Shown piece after piece: positions 35,904 to 44,586 of a DNA stretch of 64,000 nt (positions are counted from its first letter, which is position 1; each line of letters opens with the position of its first letter). The notes below the pieces were generated by a model. The model saw nothing but the letters and a program-made list of their open reading frames with translations. It was not told where the DNA came from and made no database searches. The translations under genes were made by a program, and so were the position numbers. The DNA is taken from contig NZ_LAQP01000016.1 in the NCBI RefSeq assembly GCF_000971965.1, positions 148,573 to 212,572 of the forward strand. Reading direction: 5' to 3'. This stretch comes from Paenibacillus wulumuqiensis. GTDB lineage: Bacteria > Bacillota > Bacilli > Paenibacillales > Paenibacillaceae.

Positions 35904-36230
35904 GCTGTCTGGCCGCTCTTATAGGGCCTCTTCACTTACTGCCATTACTCCCTGTCCGGCTTCTGCTTCTATTATTTCATATTCAACCCTTCGGTATACA
36001 TATATGTAATCTGACGTTATTCAACAGCATTCATGCCTGATTGGATTGGAATATGCGGTATATGTCATTTACGGTCTATGAATTAGTGCTTACTTCCTCT
36101 TTTTCCTTTTATAAGACCGGTGTTATTTTGTGAATATGAAAGATCAGAGAAGGAAAGAATCAGATCCTGCATATAGGGAACTGATCTTATATTCCATCCA
36201 CCACATTTGCCCAAAGAGGAGAAAGATAAA
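35904..36230. other. Upstream region of the pectate lyase gene
   Basis: No gene or clear operator is visible. The AT-rich stretch at 36080-36180 presumably contains the promoter; I found no cre match of good quality. Confidence 0.4.
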
Positions 36231-37724
36231 ATGACAAAGAAAAGACCGCATCAAGGAATGACCCTGCTGTTAAGCGGTGTACTGGCACTGACTGCTCTGC
36301 CTTTATCCGGTACGCAGACCCATGCTGCCGATTCCGTTTCCGTCAACACTTATGAAAGCGCTATCTTATCGGAAATGCAGGCTGCTTCTCCGTACAACGT
36401 CTATAATCTGACCGGCTTCTCCACCGGCAATATCGGCGGCGGCATTATCCCGGAGACCGACAGCCGTTACAAAAAAGTATACAATGCCACCGATCTCGCC
36501 CAGGCGCTGCGCAAAAACTCCGGTATTAAAGTGATCGAGATTATGAACGATCTGGATCTGGGCTGGAATGAGCTGCCAGCAGCCGCAAAGACTTCGCCTT
36601 TTGCCGCTCATAATGCCCCGCTCACCCATCCTGTGCACAAGAAAACCGGTGTCAGCAAGCTGAGTATTGATGGATTTGACGGACTGACCATTTTCTCGGC
36701 CAACGGTGCCAAAATCAAGCATACCGGCATTACGGTCAAACGCAGTTCCAATCTCATCATCCGTAATCTGGAATTTGACGAATTATGGGAATGGGACGAA
36801 GCGTCCAAGGGCGATTATGACAAAAACGACTGGGATTATCTCACCATCGAAGGAGCCAGCTCCAAAGTTTGGATCGATCACTGTACATTCAACAAAGCCT
36901 ATGACGGCATCGTCGATGTCAAAAAAGGCAGTTCCGGCGTGACTATCTCCTGGTCCTATTTCCGCGGTGACAACGGCAACAGCGGCAGCTGGGTCAGACA
37001 GCAAATCGAGGCGATGGAAGCGAGCAAATCCGCCTATCCCATGTACAATTATTTGCGCAGCAGCGCGGTTGGCATGACCATGGAGGATATCATCGCCATC
37101 TCCTCCGGTCAGAAAAAGACCCACCTCGTCGGCGCTACCGAATTTGCCTCGGATAATGCCGATCTGGAAGTGACGCTGCATCACAACTATTATCTGGATA
37201 TTCAGGACCGGATGCCTCGTCTGCGCGGCGGTAATGCCCATGCGTATAATATTGTGATGGACGCTTCCGGTCTCGCCGCAGCCAAGAAGCGTATCACTCC
37301 GGCGATGGAAAAGGCGATTACATCCAAAGGTTATCATTTTACCGTAACCAGTAACGGCGCGATCTCTACTGAAGATGGCGCACTGCTGGTGGAGAAATCC
37401 CGTATTATGGATGTCGCTTCTCCGATTCGCAACAATCAGGCGGACCCGACCGATGCCAGCTATACCGGCAAAATCCGTGCGCTGGACACCATTTATGTGA
37501 ATGATGGCAAGACATTCCGCGGTGATAGCGACAGCGCCGGCAGCCCGCTCGCTCCTTATCCGGCTCCGGCCAAGCCGTTCTCGTGGAATCGATTCAGCAC
37601 ACTGCCTTACAACTACCAGACCGATGATCCGGCTACACTGGTTACCCGTCTGCTTGCTGCTGATGGTGCAGGCTCCGGCAAGCTGGGCTGGGCCAAGGAG
37701 AACTGGCTGTTGACCCGGTACTGA
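36231..37724 (+). CDS. Secreted pectate lyase, polysaccharide lyase family 1
   Basis: The 497-residue protein has a signal peptide (LLLSGVLALTALPLSGTQTHAA) and the right-handed beta-helix of PL1 lyases. KVWIDHCTFNKAYDGIVDVKKGSSGVTISWSYF (about 208-240) contains the WIDH and DG-x-(2)-D calcium-binding region. LHHNYYLDIQDRMPRLRGGNAHAYNIV (about 316-342) holds the catalytic RxPRxR-type arginine. It cleaves de-esterified pectin by beta-elimination outside the cell. GAGGAG lies nine bases before the chosen ATG; a longer frame starting at TTG is not needed. It fits a plant-associated lifestyle with the xylanase near 58 kb. Confidence 0.92.
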   Translation: MTKKRPHQGMTLLLSGVLALTALPLSGTQTHAADSVSVNTYESAILSEMQAASPYNVYNLTGFSTGNIGGGIIPETDSRYKKVYNATDLAQALRKNSGIKVIEIMNDLDLGWNELPAAAKTSPFAAHNAPLTHPVHKKTGVSKLSIDGFDGLTIFSANGAKIKHTGITVKRSSNLIIRNLEFDELWEWDEASKGDYDKNDWDYLTIEGASSKVWIDHCTFNKAYDGIVDVKKGSSGVTISWSYFRGDNGNSGSWVRQQIEAMEASKSAYPMYNYLRSSAVGMTMEDIIAISSGQKKTHLVGATEFASDNADLEVTLHHNYYLDIQDRMPRLRGGNAHAYNIVMDASGLAAAKKRITPAMEKAITSKGYHFTVTSNGAISTEDGALLVEKSRIMDVASPIRNNQADPTDASYTGKIRALDTIYVNDGKTFRGDSDSAGSPLAPYPAPAKPFSWNRFSTLPYNYQTDDPATLVTRLLAADGAGSGKLGWAKENWLLTRY

Positions 37725-37814
37725 GTCTGGAGCTGGGGTAATGCTGATTGGCTATAAGCTGATTCGGTATAAGCTGATTCGGTATAAGTAATGGGTAATT
37801 CAAATTAGGATGCA

Positions 37815-37845
37815 AGCCTCCGGCAGTAAGTCTCGGAGGCTTTTT
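37815..37845 (+). terminator. Terminator of the pectate lyase gene
   Basis: AGCCTCCG and CGGAGGCT form an eight-pair stem with an 11-base loop followed by TTTTT. Between the stop codon and the stem there is a short tandem duplication of TATAAGCTGATTCGG. Confidence 0.85.
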
Positions 37846-38015
37846 GACTATTTTATGACTGTACGGTCAGCAAAGTGCCAAGCAGAATCATGACTTTTCG
37901 CTTCGTTTATTTCCTCTACAACAACACCCTCCATATCAAGATACATCCAAATGCTTATCAATTTGCTATTTATGGGTAATACACTTTAACTATATATTGC
38001 AAAGGGGATTTAACT

Positions 38016-38708
38016 GTGTCACAGCCACTACATCTGGACCCGATCCTTAGACAGGCTAATCTGCTGTGCCAGAGTCAGTTCGGTAAGAGACCCGATCGAA
38101 TTCATGTGTATTCCAACAAACAAACAGCCGCAATTCTGCTGCATGAACTAACCGATCCCAGGGATGAACGACTGCCCGACGATCCGGATGAGTGTTACAC
38201 TCATATTTACATTTTGCTCAGCCAGTTTATTTTTCCTGCATTGCAAAAAAAGATTGAAGCCACACTTGGTTACAATGTGATGAATGTATTTATTGACTGG
38301 AAGCTGGAATATAACAGTGCTGTCATTGCCATGATCTTCGAAGCAGAACCCGAGACTCCCCACGAGGATCTGTATGCCGGCAAAGCCGAGCTGCACATGA
38401 AGATCAGCCAGATCACCGAATCCGTACAGAAAACGCCGAAATCCGTAGATTCGTTCTGGCTGTCCGATCATATTCTGGTTATCCTGCGCAAAGGGCAGCT
38501 AATCAACCTGGAAAAACAGATTATCAAAAAAGGATTCAATAGTGCACTTCGGGTGTCCAAGCGGGAGCTGGAATTGGGACGTTTCCTCGAAGAACTGCCG
38601 GTGCTTGATCTTCTCGGCAGACCGCTGAAAACAGCTTATCTGGACTGGGATTTTGAACAGGACTTCAGCATGCTGCTGCTTGTTCTTGACAAGCAATCCT
38701 CCCATTAA
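38016..38708 (+). CDS. Tandem DUF2294-like protein
   Basis: The 230-residue protein starts at GTG with AAAGGGG eight bases upstream. It contains two related halves of about 105 residues. Each starts with a helix and a strand of the type GKRPDRIHVYSNKQTAAILLHE or SDHILVILRKGQLINLEKQI and ends with a hydrophobic strand (NSAVIAMIFEAEP, DFSMLLLVLDKQ). This is the layout of DUF2294, a small domain common in Bacillales and of unknown function. The duplication within one chain is less usual. It is soluble and monocistronic. Confidence 0.55.
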   Translation: MSQPLHLDPILRQANLLCQSQFGKRPDRIHVYSNKQTAAILLHELTDPRDERLPDDPDECYTHIYILLSQFIFPALQKKIEATLGYNVMNVFIDWKLEYNSAVIAMIFEAEPETPHEDLYAGKAELHMKISQITESVQKTPKSVDSFWLSDHILVILRKGQLINLEKQIIKKGFNSALRVSKRELELGRFLEELPVLDLLGRPLKTAYLDWDFEQDFSMLLLVLDKQSSH

Positions 38709-38716
38709 CGCCGAAT

Positions 38717-38746
38717 AGCCCTGCCGACGTCTATGTCAGCAGGGCT
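38717..38746. terminator. Hairpin between convergent DUF2294-like and diguanylate cyclase genes
   Basis: AGCCCTGC and GCAGGGCT form an eight-pair stem with a 14-base loop. The following tracts are weak (GTTTGATG on plus, ATTCGGC on minus), so termination may be partial. Confidence 0.6.
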
Positions 38747-38792
38747 GTTTGATGATATAAGGAATTATCGATTGGATCTACCGGCTGGTAAC

Positions 38793-40616
38793 TCAGCCTG
38801 CCTCACTCGTCTGGTCACCGCGCTTCGTATCGGAGCAGCATACCCGGTTGCGACCTTCATCCTTGGCTCGGTACAACGCGTCATCCGCCTCCTGTATGAG
38901 CTGTTCTGCAGACTGGGTCCCATCCCACTCGGCCACGCCAAAGCTGGCAGTAACGGAATATTTGCGGGATGGTGATTCCAGTTCGATTAGCTTGCGCAGA
39001 CGCTCGGCAACGCTGCGGGCTTCATACAGCGAAGTGTCCGGCAGCAACACGGCAAATTCTTCGCCGCCATAACGCACCGTCATATCTCCCGGACGACAGT
39101 AATCATTCAGCACACGTCCCAGATGCTTAAGCACCAGATCCCCTTCCTGATGTCCCCAATTGTCATTGAAGCTTTTGAAATGATCGACATCCAGCAGGAT
39201 CAGACAGAGCAGATGACTCTCGGCATCCACACTTACTCTCCGGCTCATCAGCTGGTACAGCGACTCATCGAAATAGCGGCGGTTCCACAAGCCGGTCAGG
39301 CCGTCGCGCATCGCCAGCCGCTGAATTTTATCCGTCTCTCTTGCATTCTCGATTGCAGTAACAATCATTGGTGCCAGCTTCTCCACCTGAACTTTTTGCT
39401 GTATCGAGAAATGGTCCTGTTCCATCGACATCAGGTTGAGTACGCCAACTACCCGGGCTTCTTTGCGCAGAATGATATGCATGGAAGAACGAATTCCCTT
39501 TTCATGCAGATAGTCGGTAACCGATCCTGTCGGACGGTATACATCCCAGTTTTCGTGAATCATGGAGAAGCCACCTTCCAGCAGCTCGTTTACATCCTTT
39601 TGCTCTCCGCCCAGAGCGATTTCCTTGTGATCGATAACACCGTGATAGATCGATGATTTGATGGAGAAGGTACGGTCGGTATTCTGGGTAATGATCGAGA
39701 TTCGCTCGCATTCGATCATGTTCCATATGCCCATCAGTGTCTCCTGATAGACATGCTGGACCGATTTGGCCTGATTCAGTGTGTTAATCATCTGGTACGT
39801 ATAACCGAGCAGACGCTGGTCTTTTTGCATTTCCTGGCGCATCTCTTCAAACGTATGGATCAATCGGCCGATTTCATTGGAAGACGAATAGGCAGGCAGC
39901 TCGGCAGAGATACTCCCGTTTGCATAGGAGGACACCGCTTTGTCCAGCTGAACGATCGGGATCGTGATCCTCCGCAATCCTCGCTGAATGAAATACAGCA
40001 TGATACATTGGAACAGTATAAACATCGTACCTATACCAAACAGTGTAATAGTAATATTTCTCAGCATCTGGGTACGCAGGTAGTTGCGTAAATCTTCGAA
40101 TTCCTTGCTCAGCACGCTCTGCTGCGCCCGGAAAGAATCAAACTGCTTTTTGCCCGACTGCAGTTCTTCGCTCGTCACCTGATGACCGGACATTGTCTGA
40201 TGCACCTGTTTATCCCCGTAATTGACTTTCCAATTGGTACCAGTGTCGATCAGCTTCTGCATCTTGTCCTTGTACTCCGGATGGCTGTCCAGACGTTCCA
40301 TAATATCGCTCGAAATCATCTGAAACTGCATGTTGCCACGGTCAAAAGGCTCCAAAAAGGAAATGTCCCGCGTCAGCAGGTAACCACGCTGTCCGGTCTC
40401 CTGATCCACCAGTGCATTTTCAAGCAACTGCAGTGCAATCTGCAAATTCGCCACTTCCTTGACCTGTGCATAATCGTTCCGGACCGATTGATTCATATAA
40501 AATAACCCAAACACCACAACCAGCAAAAAAACAATGATGGACCAGAGGTTCGTTTTGATGACACCTGCGCCGATAAAGTTTTCTTCCTGAAACATTTTGA
40601 TGAGGGACTTTTTCAT
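38793..40616 (-). CDS. Membrane diguanylate cyclase with CHASE3, HAMP, GAF and GGDEF domains
   Basis: The 607-residue protein has TM1 at about 22-41 and an extracytoplasmic CHASE3-type helical domain (about 42-190) with the signature ALVDQETGQRGYLLTRD. TM2 spans about 190-212, followed by a HAMP segment to about 270, a GAF-like domain at about 285-430 (ISIITQNTDRTF to GVLNLMSMEQDHFS) and a C-terminal GGDEF domain with RDGLTGLWNRRYFDE and the active-site RYGGEEFAVLLP. The catalytic motif is intact, so it should make cyclic di-GMP. No RxxD inhibitory site is obvious directly before GGEEF. AAGGAG precedes the ATG. Confidence 0.92.
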   Translation of the reverse strand: MKKSLIKMFQEENFIGAGVIKTNLWSIIVFLLVVVFGLFYMNQSVRNDYAQVKEVANLQIALQLLENALVDQETGQRGYLLTRDISFLEPFDRGNMQFQMISSDIMERLDSHPEYKDKMQKLIDTGTNWKVNYGDKQVHQTMSGHQVTSEELQSGKKQFDSFRAQQSVLSKEFEDLRNYLRTQMLRNITITLFGIGTMFILFQCIMLYFIQRGLRRITIPIVQLDKAVSSYANGSISAELPAYSSSNEIGRLIHTFEEMRQEMQKDQRLLGYTYQMINTLNQAKSVQHVYQETLMGIWNMIECERISIITQNTDRTFSIKSSIYHGVIDHKEIALGGEQKDVNELLEGGFSMIHENWDVYRPTGSVTDYLHEKGIRSSMHIILRKEARVVGVLNLMSMEQDHFSIQQKVQVEKLAPMIVTAIENARETDKIQRLAMRDGLTGLWNRRYFDESLYQLMSRRVSVDAESHLLCLILLDVDHFKSFNDNWGHQEGDLVLKHLGRVLNDYCRPGDMTVRYGGEEFAVLLPDTSLYEARSVAERLRKLIELESPSRKYSVTASFGVAEWDGTQSAEQLIQEADDALYRAKDEGRNRVCCSDTKRGDQTSEAG

Positions 40617-40894
40617 TTGTCGTCTCCTTACCTGCCTATCTCTTCTTGTACTATATGCCTAGGCTTTGCTTCGTTATGCAATACACATTAAGTACCCGTT
40701 TACTTTAACAAGTTAAATATTCTCTTCTATTATCTGCTGTAGAGCGCCATTACTTTAGATAAATATTCGAAATTGATCATGAAGATTCATAAAATCCGTT
40801 CTTGAGTACTAACCATACAGAAAATGGAACATGTGGAATGTGCATCCTCTTTGCTTTTTCGTAAGGGAATGGCCCGGATTGGCACAATAGCCAT
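40617..40894. other. Long leader region of the diguanylate cyclase gene
   Basis: About 280 bases between the start codon and an upstream terminator hold no gene. On the minus strand a GCAAAGCCTAGGC element close to the start slightly recalls part of the GEMM cyclic di-GMP riboswitch, but the rest of the motif is missing. Confidence 0.35.
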
Positions 40895-40927
40895 AAAAAA
40901 AACGCCAAACCCTTGTAGGCTCGGCGT
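40895..40927 (-). terminator. Orphan intrinsic terminator upstream of the diguanylate cyclase gene
   Basis: ACGCC and GGCGT pair with an inner CC/GG pairing, followed on the minus strand by eight T residues. The nearest upstream minus-strand genes (azlCD) already have a terminator at about 41120, so this one ends an unannotated transcript or acts as an attenuator for the diguanylate cyclase gene. Confidence 0.65.
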
Positions 40928-41114
40928 CTATATTTTGTATTAAATTGTTCGCTTTTTTTGCATTTATTGCAACTTATGATAGAGTCTGCCGGAAAAAATG
41001 TAGGGAACAGCTATGGCGTTACTATCCCAACACGTGCAGGATCGGACACGCTCATGATATGTTAGCGTCCTTGGAATAGGGGAGATTACTTTGGTGTGTA
41101 TTAGAGCAGTTCGG

Positions 41115-41144
41115 CAAAAAAACCTGATGAGGCTCCATCAGGTT
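41115..41144 (-). terminator. Terminator of the azlCD operon
   Basis: AACCTGATG and CATCAGGTT form a nine-pair stem with a six-base loop, followed on the minus strand by TTTTTTGCC. Confidence 0.88.
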
Positions 41145-41150
41145 GGGGCA

Positions 41151-41474
41151 TTAGAAAAAATAGCGTACCAGTGCCATCATGATTACGCCAGCGATCACGG
41201 TGATGGATAGGCTTCGGGTTTTGATTGCGATAACCAGCGTGGGGATAAATACGATGACGGCCTGCCAGTCGATTTGCAGGGAATCTTCATTTTGAATCAG
41301 GAGACTTTCAACGACCAGGGCTGTCAGGATACACACCGGGATATAGGACAGCCATTTGAGTACGGATTCCGGCAGGTTCAGATTGCGTACGACTATGAAA
41401 GGCAGTACACGCGGGATCATGGTCACGAGGGCGCAGCCGATGATGACCATGAGAGTCGTCCATTGTATCGTCAT
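41151..41474 (-). CDS. azlD: AzlD-family branched-chain amino acid transport protein
   Basis: The 107-residue membrane protein has four hydrophobic segments, starting TLMVIIGCALVTMIPRVLPF with the conserved TMIPR of AzlD. It is the small partner of AzlC; together they export branched-chain amino acids or analogues. Its ATG overlaps the azlC stop codon by four bases (ATGA), so the two are translationally coupled. A longer frame running back into azlC is rejected for that reason. Confidence 0.9.
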   Translation of the reverse strand: MTIQWTTLMVIIGCALVTMIPRVLPFIVVRNLNLPESVLKWLSYIPVCILTALVVESLLIQNEDSLQIDWQAVIVFIPTLVIAIKTRSLSITVIAGVIMMALVRYFF

Positions 41475-42271
41475 TTTTCGGTCACCACCCCGATTGTTGC
41501 TACGATGACCGTCGCAATAATAACGGCCAGTTGGGAAGATACGACCAGAGACAGCAGCAGCATGGCAATGACCATATAGACCATCAAGCGCAAATAATGC
41601 TTTAATTTCTCGGATGCCAGATGGCCGAGCTGCAGGACGAGCAGAGCGACGAACATACCTGTCAGCGCATAATCCATACCCAGCTGCTCCGGATCGGCGA
41701 TCCAACTGCCGAACATGGCACCGACGACACAGGATACGATCCAGCTGGCATAGGCAGTCAGATTCAGTCCATTCATCCAGCGATCATTCAGCGATTTGCC
41801 CTGAGCGATCCGGCCGGCTGCTACACCAAATGACTCGTCTGTGACCAACAGGCCGATACCCATATTCCGCAGCAGCGAATACCGGGTAAAATGCGGAGCC
41901 AGCGTCGCGCTCAGCAGGAAATTTCGCAGATTCACTATAAATGTGGTCAAAATAATAGCGGAAATCGGCGTATGCACAACCAGCATCGCACATATGATAA
42001 ACTGTGCCGCTCCCGCATAGACGAGCAGGGACATCAGTCCGACCTCCACCACACTCAGATGCGAAGCGGCTCCCACGATACCGGCAGCCAGACCGATACT
42101 GATATAGCCAAGCAGTGTAGGAATGCCATCCCTAACCCCATTGGCAAAAGTAGGCTCGGTCTGTTGTTCTGCGCTGGTATACAGCTCTTTCGCTGAATTG
42201 GATGAAGAGGGGACTTGTTCCTCCCCACTTTTGCCCCTTGGCTGTTCCTCTATTGCCTGAACATCCTTCAT
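41471..42271 (-). CDS. azlC: AzlC-family branched-chain amino acid transporter
   Basis: The 266-residue protein has a charged 36-residue N-terminal extension and then the AzlC core: GVRDGIPTLLGYISIGLAAGIVG, MSLLVYAGAAQFI, FIVNLRNFLLSATLAPHF and LVTDESFGVA, followed by further membrane segments. These are the conserved blocks of AzlC/YgaZ. With AzlD it forms an exporter for branched-chain amino acids. The operon is divergent from an XRE-cupin regulator gene with 132 bases between them. Confidence 0.92.
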   Translation of the reverse strand: MKDVQAIEEQPRGKSGEEQVPSSSNSAKELYTSAEQQTEPTFANGVRDGIPTLLGYISIGLAAGIVGAASHLSVVEVGLMSLLVYAGAAQFIICAMLVVHTPISAIILTTFIVNLRNFLLSATLAPHFTRYSLLRNMGIGLLVTDESFGVAAGRIAQGKSLNDRWMNGLNLTAYASWIVSCVVGAMFGSWIADPEQLGMDYALTGMFVALLVLQLGHLASEKLKHYLRLMVYMVIAMLLLSLVVSSQLAVIIATVIVATIGVVTEK

Positions 42272-42350
42272 TATGTCATTTCCCCCTGCTGGTTTGTCGT
42301 ATCTTTTGTATGCTAAAATGAACTAAAGTTTACTATAGCGTACTTTTATT

Positions 42351-42380
42351 TAATATAACATACATTATTCCGTTATATTA
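42351..42380. promoter_or_regulatory. Inverted repeat in the azlC/regulator intergenic region
   Basis: TAATATAAC and GTTATATTA are exact inverted repeats separated by 12 bases, placed centrally between the divergent genes. A second weaker pair (AAAGT/ACTTT at 42325-42346) lies beside it. This is a probable operator for the adjacent XRE-cupin regulator. Confidence 0.5.
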
Positions 42381-42403
42381 GACAAGAGGAAAAGGAGAAA
42401 TAC

Positions 42404-42964
42404 ATGGAAGCCATACAGAGTGTAATTGCCAAAAATCTGGCTCGCATCCGCAAAAGCAAAAATCTCACTCTTGATCAGACATCCGAATTGACCGGTGTCA
42501 GCAAAGCGATGCTGGCGCAGATTGAAAATGAAAAATCCAACCCTACCATCAGCACACTATGGAAAATCGCCAATGGTCTGCAGGTGTCATTTACGAGCTT
42601 TCTCAAGGAAGAAGAAGTTCTTGTCCGCAGAGTGAATATGCATGAAGTGAACATGATTATGGACAGCGATGACAAGTACAGGGTGTACCCCTTTTTCCCT
42701 TATCATCCGGACAGAAGATTCGAGCTGTATATCGTGGAGCTGCTGCCGGGATGCGTGCATGAACCGAAAACGCATCCGGGTGAAGAGTATCTGATCGTCA
42801 AGGAAGGATCGATGGTCGTCGATCTCAAAGGACAGAAATACGAGCTGACCGAAGGGGATGCCATTCAGTTCTCCGGTCGGAATCTGCATGGCTATACCAA
42901 TCCGACTGCAGAGAAAGCCAGCTTCTTCATGATGATGCATTATCCGGATGACGAACTGCAGTAG
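42404..42964 (+). CDS. XRE-family transcriptional regulator with cupin sensor domain
   Basis: The 186-residue protein has an N-terminal XRE helix-turn-helix (LARIRKSKNLTLDQTSELTGVSKAMLAQIENEKSNPTISTLWKIA, residues 9-53). A C-terminal cupin (about 100-180) has EPKTHPGEEYLIVKEGSMVV and GDAIQFSGRNLHGYTNPT, resembling small-molecule sensors of the SutR/PuuR type. It is divergent from azlCD, a common arrangement in which the regulator controls the exporter. AAAAGGAGAAATAC precedes the ATG. Confidence 0.88.
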   Translation: MEAIQSVIAKNLARIRKSKNLTLDQTSELTGVSKAMLAQIENEKSNPTISTLWKIANGLQVSFTSFLKEEEVLVRRVNMHEVNMIMDSDDKYRVYPFFPYHPDRRFELYIVELLPGCVHEPKTHPGEEYLIVKEGSMVVDLKGQKYELTEGDAIQFSGRNLHGYTNPTAEKASFFMMMHYPDDELQ

Positions 42965-43102
42965 ATATTCTATTTTGTGCAAGCAGGTGACCATACCTGT
43001 CGCTGCTGGATATACCGGTGAACCTGTCGCAGCAATTTGTTGCGCAGATGGTGCAGTCACTGGAACGAGCGATAGACGGAACCATTCACTGATCCTGATA
43101 GG

Positions 43103-43157
43103 CTCAAAAAAACACGCAGTCCCTCCTCTTCCATAAAAAAGGAGGGACTGCGTGTTT
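43103..43157 (-). terminator. Terminator of the DUF421 gene
   Basis: An 18-pair perfect stem (AAACACGCAGTCCCTCCT / AGGAGGGACTGCGTGTTT) with a 12-base loop, followed on the minus strand by TTTTGAG. It also stops plus-strand readthrough from the regulator gene. Confidence 0.9.
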
Positions 43158-43191
43158 GGTATTGGATACGTATCTCCTGGACGTATCTGGC

Positions 43192-43662
43192 TCAGGATGA
43201 CTTGGAAATGACAGATATTTTCCCGTTCGTCTCCAGTATGACGGCCGCTACTTTATCCATCTCCTGCATCCCCTGCTGACGAACCACCTGCATAACTTCA
43301 TCCCTGGCGATTCGTTCATCTTCCATAGCTTCATCACGAAACTCGTCTTCATAAAAAAGAAGGCGCGGTTCTGCTTTGATAAACGACTTGATCTTCTTGC
43401 TGCGTATGGTGGTATAAGCGACCAGATACTGCAGCAGCACAAGAAGTGTCATCGCGAGAAATCCTTCGGTAAGCGAGATGCTTTTATTGACAATCACAGA
43501 AGATAGAGTCGAACCCAGTGCTACGGTCACTATCAGATCAAAAGCATTCAGTTTGGATAACGTTCTTTTGCCGGATATCCGTAAGAGGATCATTAGATAT
43601 ACATATGAAAATATGCCAATAACAAGAATGCGAAACAAATCTCCCCAGGTATCAAAAAACAT
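43192..43662 (-). CDS. DUF421 (YetF-like) membrane protein
   Basis: The 156-residue protein has about three membrane helices (ILVIGIFSYVYLMILLRISGKRTLSKLNAFDLIVTVALGSTLSSVIVNKSIS covers the first two and the conserved RISGKR-x-L-x-K-x-NAFD motif). A soluble domain with EPRLLFYEDEFRDEAM and a final strand NGKISVIS follows. This is the normal DUF421 arrangement, although it is shorter than YetF (about 230). DUF421 proteins are widespread in spore-formers; some influence spore membranes. Monocistronic. Confidence 0.82.
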   Translation of the reverse strand: MFFDTWGDLFRILVIGIFSYVYLMILLRISGKRTLSKLNAFDLIVTVALGSTLSSVIVNKSISLTEGFLAMTLLVLLQYLVAYTTIRSKKIKSFIKAEPRLLFYEDEFRDEAMEDERIARDEVMQVVRQQGMQEMDKVAAVILETNGKISVISKSS

Positions 43663-43824
43663 GAGCGGTCCTCCCCATAAATGGTTTGGCTACACTTTAA
43701 TATGCCGGTCGAATCATGAATTACGGTATATGCAGCTCTAGCAGTCGTTACCCGTCATCATTCAGCATGACACAACTTCCCGGCATCACATACATACCAA
43801 GATGCCTATCCAGCCCGGATTCGA

Positions 43825-44586
43825 TCAGAAAATGGAAATCAGTTCCTGCGTATAAGGATGCCTGGACTCTGCAAACAATTGTTCCTGCGGAAATTGATCG
43901 ACCAGCCTGCCGTCCTTCATCACCATGATTCGCTGGCTCATCTGGTGCACAGCTGCAAGATCATGGGAAATGAACAGATACGACAGATTCAGTTCGGTAC
44001 GCAGCCGGGTCAGCAGCTGGAGCACCGCTCCCTGGGAGATGACATCGAGGCTCGCTGTCGGTTCATCCAGCACGACCAGCTGCGGCTCAATACTGATCGC
44101 GCGGGCGATAGTCACCCGCTGGCGCTGACCGCCGCTCAGTTCATGAGGATACCGGTCTGCGAGCGATTCGGGCAGCTCCACGGCCTCCATCAGCTGCCGC
44201 ACGAGCTCCTGATCCGAAGCAGGCCGGAAATGCTGCAATCGCAGCTCATTACGGTACTGCAGATACGGATCGAGCAGGGAATCCCGGATCTTCAGCTTGG
44301 GATTCAATGCCGCCGACGGGTTCTGGAACACAATCTGTATTTTCTTCCGATGCGGATACAGCTGGCGGTCATTCATCCGTTCGATGGAGTGACCACCCAG
44401 TATAATTGAACCGCTGTCTGTCGCTTCCATACGCAGTAGACAGCGGGCGAGCGTACTTTTGCCGCATCCGCTCTCTCCAACGAGACCGAGACATTCCCCC
44501 GATGCGATGGCAAAGGAGACTTCATCCAGTACCCGCTTATCCGGCGCATACGATTTACTCAGCCGGTTGACCTGGAGCAGACTCAT
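43825..44586 (-). CDS. ABC transporter ATP-binding protein, DppF/NikE/CntF type
   Basis: The 253-residue ATPase has Walker A GESGCGKSTLARC (about 37), the Q-loop FQNPSAALNP typical of peptide/nickel ATPases, signature LSGGQRQRV (about 148) and Walker B LVVLDEPTASLDV, then FISHDL. The C-terminal extension FAESRHPYTQELI matches the short HPYT motif of the family. It is the last gene of the five-gene importer and overlaps the preceding ATPase gene by four bases. Confidence 0.9.
   Translation of the reverse strand: MSLLQVNRLSKSYAPDKRVLDEVSFAIASGECLGLVGESGCGKSTLARCLLRMEATDSGSIILGGHSIERMNDRQLYPHRKKIQIVFQNPSAALNPKLKIRDSLLDPYLQYRNELRLQHFRPASDQELVRQLMEAVELPESLADRYPHELSGGQRQRVTIARAISIEPQLVVLDEPTASLDVISQGAVLQLLTRLRTELNLSYLFISHDLAAVHQMSQRIMVMKDGRLVDQFPQEQLFAESRHPYTQELISIF

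Noticed and set aside
37740..37795. Short tandem repeat of TATAAGCTGATTCGG after the pectate lyase gene
   Set aside because: Only two full copies; most likely a local slippage event without function.
40617..40700. Possible GEMM (cyclic di-GMP) riboswitch in the diguanylate cyclase leader, because of GCAAAGCCTAGGC close to the start codon
   Set aside because: Only one short block resembles the motif; the CACGCACAGGGCAAACC-type half and the second helix are not found.
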